Made by a program: the position numbers and the translations under genes
The notes under the pieces: generated by a model
Seen by the model: only the letters and a program-made list of their open reading frames with translations
The model's database searches: none
What the model was told of the DNA's origin: nothing
Source: Acidimicrobiales bacterium
GTDB lineage: Bacteria > Actinomycetota > Acidimicrobiia > Acidimicrobiales > Aldehydirespiratoraceae
Direction: 5' to 3'
Length of the DNA stretch: 64,000 nt
Assembly (NCBI GenBank): GCA_029263195.1
Contig: JAJCXX010000054.1
Span: forward strand, 1-64,000
Shown here: positions 8,158 to 15,137 of the stretch, piece after piece
Position numbering within the stretch: the stretch's first letter is position 1
How the letters are laid out: every line of letters starts with the position of its first letter

Positions 8158-9567
8158 TCATCCGTGCAGCGACCGGCCGGTCAGCGAGAGAACTGTCTCA
8201 CCAAACAGCTCGCTCATGGTCGGGTGAGGTTGAATGAAGGCGGCCACTTCGTCGACCGTGGCCCCCCAGTTGACGGCCAGATAGCCCTGTCCGAGTTGTT
8301 CGGTAACCCAAGGGCCGACCATGTGAACACCCAAGATCCTGCCGCCGGTGCCATCGGGGAGCTTCTCAGCAATGACCTTCACGATGCCGTCGGTCTCGCC
8401 GATGATCTTGGCTCGGCCGTTGCCCATGTGGCGGTGCGATGAAGTCACGACCTCATACCCCGCAGCCACCGCCGCCTCCTCGGTGTAGCCGGCGAAGGCC
8501 ACTTCGGGATGACAGTAGATACACCACGGCGTTCCGTGATGATCGAGGGGCACGGGATCCTCACCGAGGATGTCCTTGATCACCAACATCCCTTCGGCGA
8601 ACGCGACGTGAGCAAGCTGAGGGGACTTGATGAGGTCGCCCGCGGCCCACACGCCGGGCTCGCCGGTGCGGCATCGGTCGTCGACCTCGATGAAGCCGCG
8701 CTCGTCGACCTCCACGGTGGTCCCTTCCAGGCCGAGCAAATCGGAGTAGGGGCGACGACCGACCGACATGACGACGAGCTCGACCTCGACCGATTCGTCG
8801 TCGCCGAAATGAACCACAGTTGAGGTGCCATCGGCGGAAGGCGTATGGCCGTTGACCGTCATCCCTGTGCGAATCTTGATTTTGCGTTTCTTGAACGACC
8901 GCTGAACGACCTTCGTGGCATCGGCGTCGCACCCGGTGAGGATCTGGGGCAACGCCTCGAGAACGGTCACGTCGACTCCGAGGTCGCCCATCATCGACGC
9001 GAACTCACATCCGATCGCTCCCCCGCCGATCACCACCGCCGAGGCCGGCAGCCTCTCGATCGAGAGCATCTCGTCGGAGGTGACGACCAGCGAACCATCG
9101 ACATCGAATCCCGGAAGGCTCCTGGGCTGAGACCCCGTGGCCAGGATCACGTTGGCGGCTCGCAGCGAAAGGTCGCCTGACTCGCCGCCGTTGACCGAAA
9201 CGACGTGATCGGCACCCAGCGAACCCGACCCGTTGTAGACAGTGACCTTCCGGCCCTTCAGCAGTCCACTGAGACCACTGACCAGCTGATCGACGATGGA
9301 CTGCTTGCGGGACATCGTGACCGACCAATCAAGAGATGGCTCGGTCGAGTTGACACCGAATTCGGCAGCATCGCGCACGGTTCGATAGACGTGGGCCGTC
9401 TCGAGAAGTTCCTTGGCGGGGATGCACCCGACGTTGAGGCAGGTGCCGCCGAGCAATCGGTTCTCGACGAGCCCGATATCGAGACCGGCACTGGCGCCAT
9501 ATAGAGCAGCGGCGTATCCGGCCGGTCCTCCACCGATGACGATCACGTCGTGCTGTACGTCGGACAC
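8158..9567 (-). CDS. lpd: Dihydrolipoamide dehydrogenase (E3)
   Basis: A 469-residue FAD disulfide oxidoreductase that reoxidises the dihydrolipoyl group of E2 with NAD+. Start GTG 9567 is chosen for AAGGAG six bases upstream and because the FAD motif VIVIGGGPAGY (8-18) then sits at the N-terminus. The redox disulfide is Cys43/Cys48 in GGTCLNVGCIP, the NAD motif is VIGGGAIGCEF (near 180), and the dimer-interface His448-Glu453 pair lies in HPTMSE. It is followed after 52 bases by the E2 gene in the same direction. Confidence 0.95.
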   Translation of the reverse strand: MSDVQHDVIVIGGGPAGYAAALYGASAGLDIGLVENRLLGGTCLNVGCIPAKELLETAHVYRTVRDAAEFGVNSTEPSLDWSVTMSRKQSIVDQLVSGLSGLLKGRKVTVYNGSGSLGADHVVSVNGGESGDLSLRAANVILATGSQPRSLPGFDVDGSLVVTSDEMLSIERLPASAVVIGGGAIGCEFASMMGDLGVDVTVLEALPQILTGCDADATKVVQRSFKKRKIKIRTGMTVNGHTPSADGTSTVVHFGDDESVEVELVVMSVGRRPYSDLLGLEGTTVEVDERGFIEVDDRCRTGEPGVWAAGDLIKSPQLAHVAFAEGMLVIKDILGEDPVPLDHHGTPWCIYCHPEVAFAGYTEEAAVAAGYEVVTSSHRHMGNGRAKIIGETDGIVKVIAEKLPDGTGGRILGVHMVGPWVTEQLGQGYLAVNWGATVDEVAAFIQPHPTMSELFGETVLSLTGRSLHG

Positions 9568-9622
9568 AGGGTTCTCCTTGATCGCTGCGACTCTATCCAA
9601 TGAGGCCGGTCTTGGCCGCCGC

Positions 9623-9712
9623 TCACGCCGCCATCGAGAACTGGACGGCTGAGGCAATCAGAATCAGCATCCCGCAGAGCAGGGCAAGGAATATCAGCTT
9701 TCTGGTACTCAT
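9623..9712 (-). CDS. Possible 29-residue single-helix membrane peptide
   Basis: ATG 9712 to TGA 9623 encodes MSTRKLIFLALLCGMLILIA followed by SAVQFSMAA: a short basic N-terminus and one strongly hydrophobic helix. It sits 55 bases upstream of lpd on the same strand and may share its transcript. No clear Shine-Dalgarno is seen, and no family is recognised. The composition is unlike random GC-rich shadow frames, which are usually Arg-rich, so a real small protein is plausible but unproven. Confidence 0.4.
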   Translation of the reverse strand: MSTRKLIFLALLCGMLILIASAVQFSMAA

Positions 9713-9815
9713 CGAAACTCTGATCTGATGTCGAACGATCGATTGTGTCGTGGGGCACCTCCGTGGTGACCTCAACTCGAATCGTGGGTCCCATTATCGC
9801 CCGGCGCCGCCTAAC

Positions 9816-10328
9816 ATGGGCGCCTTGCGGCGACTTCTCCCGATCATCTTCGTTGCCGCGATGCTGGCTGTGTCGTGTTCTTCGGCGAACGACTCGGCGG
9901 CGCCGCCGCCGAACGAAACCGACTGGCCCTACCAGTTCGTGGTCGATACCGTCGACGGCTCCACGATCAACACAGGGGACTATGCCGGGCACGATCTCGT
10001 CCTCTGGTTCTGGGCCCCTTGGTGACCGACCTGCGTCAGAGAGTCCGGTGCGGTCGCATCGGTGCAGCAGACCTACGGAGACCAAGTCGACTTCATTGGC
10101 GTCGCCGGACGCGACAACGCCGCGGCGATGGCCGCGTTCGTTTCCGACTACGGGGTCGGGGCGTTTCCTCATATCGCCGACGCCGACCTGCAACTCTGGC
10201 GGGAATTCGGGATCACCAGCCAGCCGGCGTTCGTGTTCATCAACGACGACGGCACCGCGGGCGGCGTGATCGGTGGACTGGGAGAGCAACGTCTCATCGA
10301 GCAGGTCAAGGCGCTGATCTCTTCCTGA
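9816..10328 (+). CDS. Secreted thioredoxin-like lipoprotein with in-frame TGA (UPTC selenoprotein candidate)
   Basis: A 170-codon TlpA/thioredoxin-fold gene read through a TGA at 10023-10025. Residues 1-21 are a lipoprotein signal (MGALRRLLPIIFVAAMLAVSC). The fold continues as VVDTVDGSTINTGDYAG, LVLWFWAPW, then codon 70 = TGA, then PTC with Cys73. WCxxC is the universal thioredoxin active site, so the TGA replaces exactly the attacking Cys and gives U70-P-T-C73. The later part stays coding, with the cis-Pro region ITSQPAFVFINDDG and a C-terminal helix. A stem-loop at 10027-10056 follows. I infer selenocysteine; the alternative is a nonsense mutation or base error (TGC to TGA). It would act outside the membrane in thiol-disulfide or peroxide chemistry. 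Confidence 0.8.
10027..10056 (+). promoter_or_regulatory. Candidate bacterial SECIS stem-loop after the TGA of the thioredoxin-like gene
   Basis: CGACC at 10027-10031 pairs with GGTCG at 10052-10056; U10032 is bulged; 10033-10037 then pairs with 10047-10051 (two G-U pairs), leaving the 9-base loop AGAGAGUCC. The hairpin begins one base after the UGA, where a SelB-binding element is expected. Folded by eye only. Confidence 0.5.
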
Positions 10329-10334
10329 TGGAGG

Positions 10335-10364
10335 GTGGCCGATCCCGAGTGCGGGATCAACCAC
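10335..10364 (+). terminator. Hairpin after the thioredoxin-like gene, possible terminator
   Basis: GATCCCG (10341-10347) pairs with CGGGATC (10352-10358) around AGTG; GTGG/CCAC extends the stem outside a 2-base mismatch. It starts a few bases after the TGA stop at 10328. No T-run follows, so termination strength is uncertain. Confidence 0.4.
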
Positions 10365-10425
10365 AACCACGTAAGGTGGCGGAGAATCGCACTGTCCGTG
10401 AGCCTTTGATTCTGGTATTACTGGA

Positions 10426-12168
10426 ATGCGGCGGCTCCAATGCTCCATCACCAAGGAAACACTCCTGTCGGAAGACACTGGGATCGACTCCCTACGCAGC
10501 TCAATTGATCGAACGGGATACCCGCTCGCTCAAGAGGCGCGCGCATCGATAGCGGCCCTCGCTCGATCTCTGGAAGTCTTCGATCCCCCGGCCGCGCGCC
10601 GGGCCGCTCTCCGCGCCGGACTCGCCGATCGGATAGCTCAAGCGGCCGGAGCCACCATTCAGCAGCGGGCGGACGCTGTGTGCGGCGCCTTGCTCGGTGA
10701 GATCTCGATCATCTTCACCCATGTCCGACCAGCCGGAACCGTCGATGTCGTTCCCGATCCTGCCGCGGCCGTACTGGCCGCCAGTGTGCTCAGCCGGCTT
10801 CCGGATCTGGCCGGGGTGGCACACACCATCAGACACCAGTACGAGCGTTGGGACGGCAGCGGAGGGCCACACGGGCTGCGCGGACCCGACATCCCGCTGG
10901 CATCTCGACTCCTCGCGATCTCGTCCACCCTCGTCGGACATCCCCAACATGGCGGGTCCCCCAACTGGACCACTCGTCGACGACGGGTCGACGAGCTTCT
11001 CGGTACCACACTCGATCCCGACCTCGGGGCGTTGATCGCCGAGGAGTTCGACTCAGGGGCGATCCCGTTGATGGAAGCCGATCTCGATTCGGCGCTCGAG
11101 TCGCTCCAACAGTTCGTACCAGCGCAACACGACTCACCCGTCGAGGCCCTGGTCAGCATCGGAGCCACGGTCAGGGCGGTCAGCCGCATGCCCGACGTGC
11201 TGCAGGTGATCGGCGATCAGGCCCTGCGGGCGCTCGAAGCCTCCACGGTCACCATCAGTCGCATCGGGCACGACCGTTCCCACTCCCACGTCCTTCTCAA
11301 CGTCGGGAAGTTGAGCGACTCGACCGAGACCTTCCCCGCCCAGGAACTCCACAACTCCGACGATCGACCGGGGTTCGAAGTTCTGCTGCAGGGACAGGGC
11401 TACCTCCGTTCGGTCGACGAAGGCCTGTCCGACGATCCGACCACCGCATCTCTTCACGCCAGGGGCCGGCGCTCCGAAGCCGCCTGGCCGATCACGATCG
11501 GCCAGGACGTCTGGGGAATCGTGGAGGCCACCACTGAAGCCGGCGGCCGCAATCTCGACCACGACGATCTGGCGACGCTTCATCTGGTGGCGACACACAT
11601 ATCCGCTGCGGTGGTTCAGACCGAACGCATCGCCGAGTTCGAACAGCTGGCGTTCAAGGACCCACTCACCGGGCTCGGCAACAGACGGGTGCTCGATATC
11701 CGGTTGCTCGAGATATTCGGCCGTCCCGCCGTCGATCGTCAGGATGTCGCGCTGATCATGTGCGATGTCGACGGGCTCAAGATCGTCAACGACACGCTCG
11801 GTCACTCAGCCGGTGATGCCCTCTTGGTGGATGCTGCGAGTTCGCTCACCACGGCAGCAGAATCGGTTACCGACAGTACGGTCTGTCGAATCGGCGGCGA
11901 CGAGTTCTGTGTGGTCCTCGATGGAGGGGGAATGCTCTCGTCTCAGCCGGTCACGGATCTCGCAACGGATCTGTTCGGCCAATCCGGAGAGGGCCGATCG
12001 ATGTCGTGCGGAATCGCGGTGGCGACGGCCGAGGTCCGGTCACCGGGTGAGCTCCTGAGGCGAGCCGACGTGGCCCAGTACGAACAGAAGCGAATTCGCA
12101 AAGGGCTGCCCCCGGACGCTCGGCACTCCACAGATCATGATCGTCGCCGCACGCGACGCGATCCCTGA
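10426..12168 (+). CDS. Diguanylate cyclase with degenerate HD-GYP-like and GAF domains
   Basis: A 580-residue cytoplasmic signalling protein. Residues about 20-210 resemble the C-terminal half of an HD-GYP domain: HQYERWDGSGGPHGLRGPDIP matches HHERxDGxGYPxGLxGxxIP, but the GYP Tyr is Gly and the metal-binding HD pair is not recognisable, so phosphodiesterase activity is doubtful. Residues about 230-405 form a GAF-like sensor. The GGDEF domain begins at FKDPLTGLGNRR (about 412) and has an intact active loop RIGGDEF (GGDEF 490-494); an RxxD inhibitory site is not seen. It probably makes cyclic di-GMP. The start ATG has no strong ribosome-binding site and could lie a few codons downstream. Confidence 0.8.
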   Translation: MRRLQCSITKETLLSEDTGIDSLRSSIDRTGYPLAQEARASIAALARSLEVFDPPAARRAALRAGLADRIAQAAGATIQQRADAVCGALLGEISIIFTHVRPAGTVDVVPDPAAAVLAASVLSRLPDLAGVAHTIRHQYERWDGSGGPHGLRGPDIPLASRLLAISSTLVGHPQHGGSPNWTTRRRRVDELLGTTLDPDLGALIAEEFDSGAIPLMEADLDSALESLQQFVPAQHDSPVEALVSIGATVRAVSRMPDVLQVIGDQALRALEASTVTISRIGHDRSHSHVLLNVGKLSDSTETFPAQELHNSDDRPGFEVLLQGQGYLRSVDEGLSDDPTTASLHARGRRSEAAWPITIGQDVWGIVEATTEAGGRNLDHDDLATLHLVATHISAAVVQTERIAEFEQLAFKDPLTGLGNRRVLDIRLLEIFGRPAVDRQDVALIMCDVDGLKIVNDTLGHSAGDALLVDAASSLTTAAESVTDSTVCRIGGDEFCVVLDGGGMLSSQPVTDLATDLFGQSGEGRSMSCGIAVATAEVRSPGELLRRADVAQYEQKRIRKGLPPDARHSTDHDRRRTRRDP

Positions 12169-12185
12169 TCAGATCACGCTCGCCA

Positions 12186-12425
12186 CTAGCGCCGCGATCT
12201 CCGAATCAGCCAGCCCAGGGCCTCGCTCAGCAACGCTCCGGCCAGAGCCGCCACGAAGATCACCAACCACAACGGAGCCGAGCGGTCGATCCACAACCAG
12301 GTCACGGGCGTCGAGTCGGTGTTCTGGACGATGAACAGAGCCAAGCCAATGGCAACCAGGCCGGTGAGCACCAGGCCGACGATCGATCGCCCGGACTTCT
12401 CCTCGATGTCGTGTTGGTCGGTCAT
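12186..12425 (-). CDS. LapA-domain (DUF1049) small membrane protein
   Basis: 79 residues: a short acidic N-terminus, a first membrane helix (about 14-34, IVGLVLTGLVAIGLALFIVQ), the characteristic NTDSTPVTWLWIDRSAPLW loop, a second helix (about 52-71) and a basic tail RRSRR. This two-helix pattern with xxQNxxxVxxxF/W is typical of LapA/DUF1049 proteins. ATG 12425 follows GAGGAGATGAG. Role in the envelope is unknown here; it converges with the cyclase gene. Confidence 0.75.
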   Translation of the reverse strand: MTDQHDIEEKSGRSIVGLVLTGLVAIGLALFIVQNTDSTPVTWLWIDRSAPLWLVIFVAALAGALLSEALGWLIRRSRR

Positions 12426-12526
12426 CTCATCTCCTCGAAGAATGCGAATGCAGGGCCAGAGTAGACGAGACTTCGCGGGGGTGGGTCGTCCAGTACCCTG
12501 ACGACTATCGACAGCGGAGGTCGACC

Positions 12527-13453
12527 ATGCGTGTGGCAGTGGCAGGTGCGAGCGGGCTGATCGGCTCAGCACTGATTCCCGAACTCGTGGCGGCAGGCCA
12601 CCAGCCTGTGTCGATGACGCGACGGCCGAGGAGCGAAGGCGGCGAAGTCATCCACTGGGATCCGGCGACCGGTGAAATCGACCCCAACGCTTTCGAGAAC
12701 ATCGATGCCGTGATCAATCTCGCCGGGCGGGGTATCGCGGATGCCCGCTGGTCAGATGAGCAGAAGCGCGACATTCTCCAGAGTCGGGTCCGGGGAAATC
12801 GCCTGATTGCCGAGTCGATCGCCCGGTCGAACCGCGGGCCGAAAGTGTTCATCGCCGGTTCCGCGATCGGTTTCTACGGCGACACCAGCAATTCTGCGGT
12901 CACCGAGTCAGCCCCTTCCGGAGACGACTTTCTTTCCGAAGTGTGTCGATCACTCGAGGACGCCGCGTCCGTCGCCTCCGACGCCGGATGCCGCGTGGTC
13001 GCGGCCCGGACCGGCATAGTCCTATCGAGGTCCGGAGGAGCACTCGCTCAACTTCTTCCCTTCTTCCGGGTCGGGCTGGGCGGCCGCATCGGAGCGGGCC
13101 GGCAGTACTGGAGTTGGATTTCCCTCGACGACGAACTGAAATCGCTCACCCATTTGTTGGATGCAGATGTCAGCGGACCAGTCAATCTCGTCTCACCTTG
13201 TGCCGTCACCAACTCGGAATTCACGAGGATTCTGGGGCACGTACTGCGCCGACCCACACTGTTGCCAACCCCGAAGATCGCTCTCTGGGCCCGATTGGGA
13301 CGCGAGCTCACGAGTGCCCTCCTCTACACGAGTACGCGGGTCGAACCAGCGGCGCTTCTCTCAACCGGCTTCGAGTTCACTCATTCCGATCTCGAATCGG
13401 CACTGCGTGCGATACTCGATCGACCACCCGCCCAAACAGAGAGTCGGAAGTAG
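12527..13453 (+). CDS. TIGR01777-family NAD(P)-binding epimerase
   Basis: 308 residues, atypical SDR fold (SDR39U1/YfcH type). It has the N-terminal dinucleotide motif VAVAGASGLIGSAL (3-16), INLAGRGIADARWSDEQK (about 64-81) and the family signatures SAIGFYGD and ARTGIVLSRSGGAL; the C-terminal DUF1731-like region follows VNLVSP. ATG 12527 follows GGAGGTCGACC. The substrate of this family is not established. The stop is four bases before the next start, so the SRPBCC gene downstream is probably cotranscribed. Confidence 0.88.
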   Translation: MRVAVAGASGLIGSALIPELVAAGHQPVSMTRRPRSEGGEVIHWDPATGEIDPNAFENIDAVINLAGRGIADARWSDEQKRDILQSRVRGNRLIAESIARSNRGPKVFIAGSAIGFYGDTSNSAVTESAPSGDDFLSEVCRSLEDAASVASDAGCRVVAARTGIVLSRSGGALAQLLPFFRVGLGGRIGAGRQYWSWISLDDELKSLTHLLDADVSGPVNLVSPCAVTNSEFTRILGHVLRRPTLLPTPKIALWARLGRELTSALLYTSTRVEPAALLSTGFEFTHSDLESALRAILDRPPAQTESRK

Positions 13454-13457
13454 ATAC

Positions 13458-13895
13458 GTGAGCGAGCGTCAGGTTTCGGTCTCGAAGTTCATCAGTCACC
13501 CGCCGGAGAAGATTTTCGATCTGCTGTGCAGTCCAGCCGGGCACGTCAAGATCGATGGGTCGGGCAGCGTCAAGAATGTCATCAAGGGGCCGGAGAGACT
13601 CAGTCTCGGATCCAAGTTCCGGATGTACATGAAGATCGGAGTTCCCTACAAGATGAGTTCGGTCGTCAAGGAGTTCGACGAGGGCAAGCTGATCGCCTGG
13701 GCTCACTTCGGGGGCCACCGTTGGCGTTACGAGCTCGAACCGGCCGACGGCGGCACCGATGTCACCGAGACCTTCGACTGGTCCTACTCCCTCGTTCCCA
13801 AGGCCATCGAGCTGGGCGGATACCCGAAGAAGCATCCAGCCAACATGAAATGCACGCTCGACAGAATCGAAGAGATCCTCGATTCAAAGGGTTGA
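13458..13895 (+). CDS. SRPBCC (START/polyketide cyclase-like) family protein
   Basis: 145 residues from GTG 13458, starting VSERQVSVSKFISHPPEKIFDLL, the usual opening strand and helix of the SRPBCC hydrophobic-pocket fold, and ending in a long C-terminal helix (LVPKAIELGGYPKKHPANM and on). The fold binds lipids or other hydrophobic ligands; no catalytic residue can be assigned. It directly follows the epimerase gene (4-base gap) and was probably recruited to the same pathway. Confidence 0.8.
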   Translation: MSERQVSVSKFISHPPEKIFDLLCSPAGHVKIDGSGSVKNVIKGPERLSLGSKFRMYMKIGVPYKMSSVVKEFDEGKLIAWAHFGGHRWRYELEPADGGTDVTETFDWSYSLVPKAIELGGYPKKHPANMKCTLDRIEEILDSKG

Positions 13896-14017
13896 TCACT
13901 CCGAGTATCCAGTCCTCCAACGCGACCTCGATGTTCCGATTGGAGGCCCCACAGTTGGGCCAGCAGTGGAAGCACGCGTCCGCGCAGCACCATTCCGATG
14001 CATCGGGCGCTTCGCTG
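13896..14017 (-). other. Cys-rich open stretch after the RNase HI gene, no start codon
   Basis: Between the convergent SRPBCC and RNase HI genes, the minus strand read in the +1 frame relative to RNase HI gives SEWCCADACFHCWPNCGASN and then NIEVALEDWILG: dense in Cys and Trp and non-random in look. The frame has no ATG, GTG or TTG after its upstream TAA and runs on antisense into the SRPBCC gene until about 13773. It could be reached only by a +1 shift at the RNase HI stop (TGA C), or it is a gene remnant. Confidence 0.3.
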
Positions 14018-15001
14018 TCAGATGTCGATTATCCAGATGTCGTCTGGCATCTTCTGTTCAAGGTCGGCGACCAAGCGCCCGACCCGAGGGTCGGAGCGAT
14101 CCCACACCACCACAGCCTCGTCGGCGGTCCGGGCCATCCATGCGTTACGCCGCGAGAGCGACTGCCCGGCCTGTCGAGGATTGGTCGGCTGAGACTTCTC
14201 CAATTGAACAATTGAATCGGCGGCCCCACACAGTTCGGTGAAACGACGGCGTGACGCCTCCGGCCACTTGGCATCGGGATGAGGGAAGGGCAGAACCGCC
14301 ACGAACGGAACCGACACATCGCGGGCCGCGATCGCGGCCAATGTCTCAGCCCCGAGACGAAGCCCGGTGAGGACGACCAGGTCGGGATGGAGCTGACGCT
14401 TGGCGTCGAAGACTTCGCCGAGCCGCCTCTTGACCACCTCGCTGGTTGGATTGTCTTCGTAGCCACCGAGGGCCGGTGGCTGCACACCGAAAGCCGCCAG
14501 CGAATGCCCCGTTGGTAGCCAAGACGCACCGCTGAGCCCGTCGCTGGTGGTTTCGCGCGGCTGGGCCTCGGCCGCCTCGACCGCCAACTCATCGGCTCTC
14601 TCGTTCCATTGATCACCGGCGTGACCCTTGACCCACTGGAACTCGAGTTCTTCCCGACGAGCGCGGTAGATCTCGATCAGCGGCTCCCATAGGTCCCGGT
14701 TGGCGACCGGCTCCTTCTTGGAGTTCTTCCAGTCGCGTTTGATCCATCCCTGCCACCAGCCGTCGCGAAAGCAGTTGACCACGTACGTCGAGTCCGAAAT
14801 CACCACCACGCGACCGTCGAGCGCACGGAGTGCCTCGAGAACCGCCGTCAGTTCCATACGTTGATTCGTGGTGAGAGGCTCTCCTCCGTTGGCGCTTTCG
14901 CCATCGGGCACCACCCAGCCCCATCCACCGGGTCCGGGGTTCCCTTTGCACGCGCCGTCGGTGTATACGACGGTCGCAGTCAGATCGGTCTGCTGGGTCA
15001 T
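14018..15001 (-). CDS. rnhA: RNase HI fused to a SLOG (YpsA/DUF1273-like) domain
   Basis: 327 residues. Residues 1-150 are a complete RNase HI with catalytic Asp15 (YTDGAC), Glu50 (NQRMEL), Asp70 (SDSTYV) and Asp137 (NERADELA), plus His127 of the flexible loop; it cleaves RNA in RNA-DNA hybrids. After a linker, residues about 180-327 look like a SLOG Rossmann domain: HPDLVVLTGLRLGAETLAA, FVAVLPFPHPDAKWP, SLSRRNAWMARTADEAVVVW, the order seen in YpsA-type nucleotide-binding proteins. The SLOG domain may bind a nucleotide ligand or nucleic acid; that is inference. The gene is divergent from aceE over a 136-bp intergenic region. Confidence 0.85.
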   Translation of the reverse strand: MTQQTDLTATVVYTDGACKGNPGPGGWGWVVPDGESANGGEPLTTNQRMELTAVLEALRALDGRVVVISDSTYVVNCFRDGWWQGWIKRDWKNSKKEPVANRDLWEPLIEIYRARREELEFQWVKGHAGDQWNERADELAVEAAEAQPRETTSDGLSGASWLPTGHSLAAFGVQPPALGGYEDNPTSEVVKRRLGEVFDAKRQLHPDLVVLTGLRLGAETLAAIAARDVSVPFVAVLPFPHPDAKWPEASRRRFTELCGAADSIVQLEKSQPTNPRQAGQSLSRRNAWMARTADEAVVVWDRSDPRVGRLVADLEQKMPDDIWIIDI

Positions 15002-15137
15002 AGGTGGACAGTCCTCCGGTGTGGTCGGTCACGGTCGCCACACCCATGGCCGAAGAGAATACGGATGCTTCGGGAATTTCTACGGATACCGCGCGGTAAT
15101 CAGTATGAAGCGAACAATCCGATGGAAGGATGGAGCC

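Noticed and set aside
10023-10025. TGA as an ordinary stop giving a 69-residue truncated thioredoxin
   Set aside because: The TGA is exactly at the active-site Cys, and downstream codons keep the thioredoxin fold with no plausible new start; Sec is the simpler reading, although a base error is not excluded.
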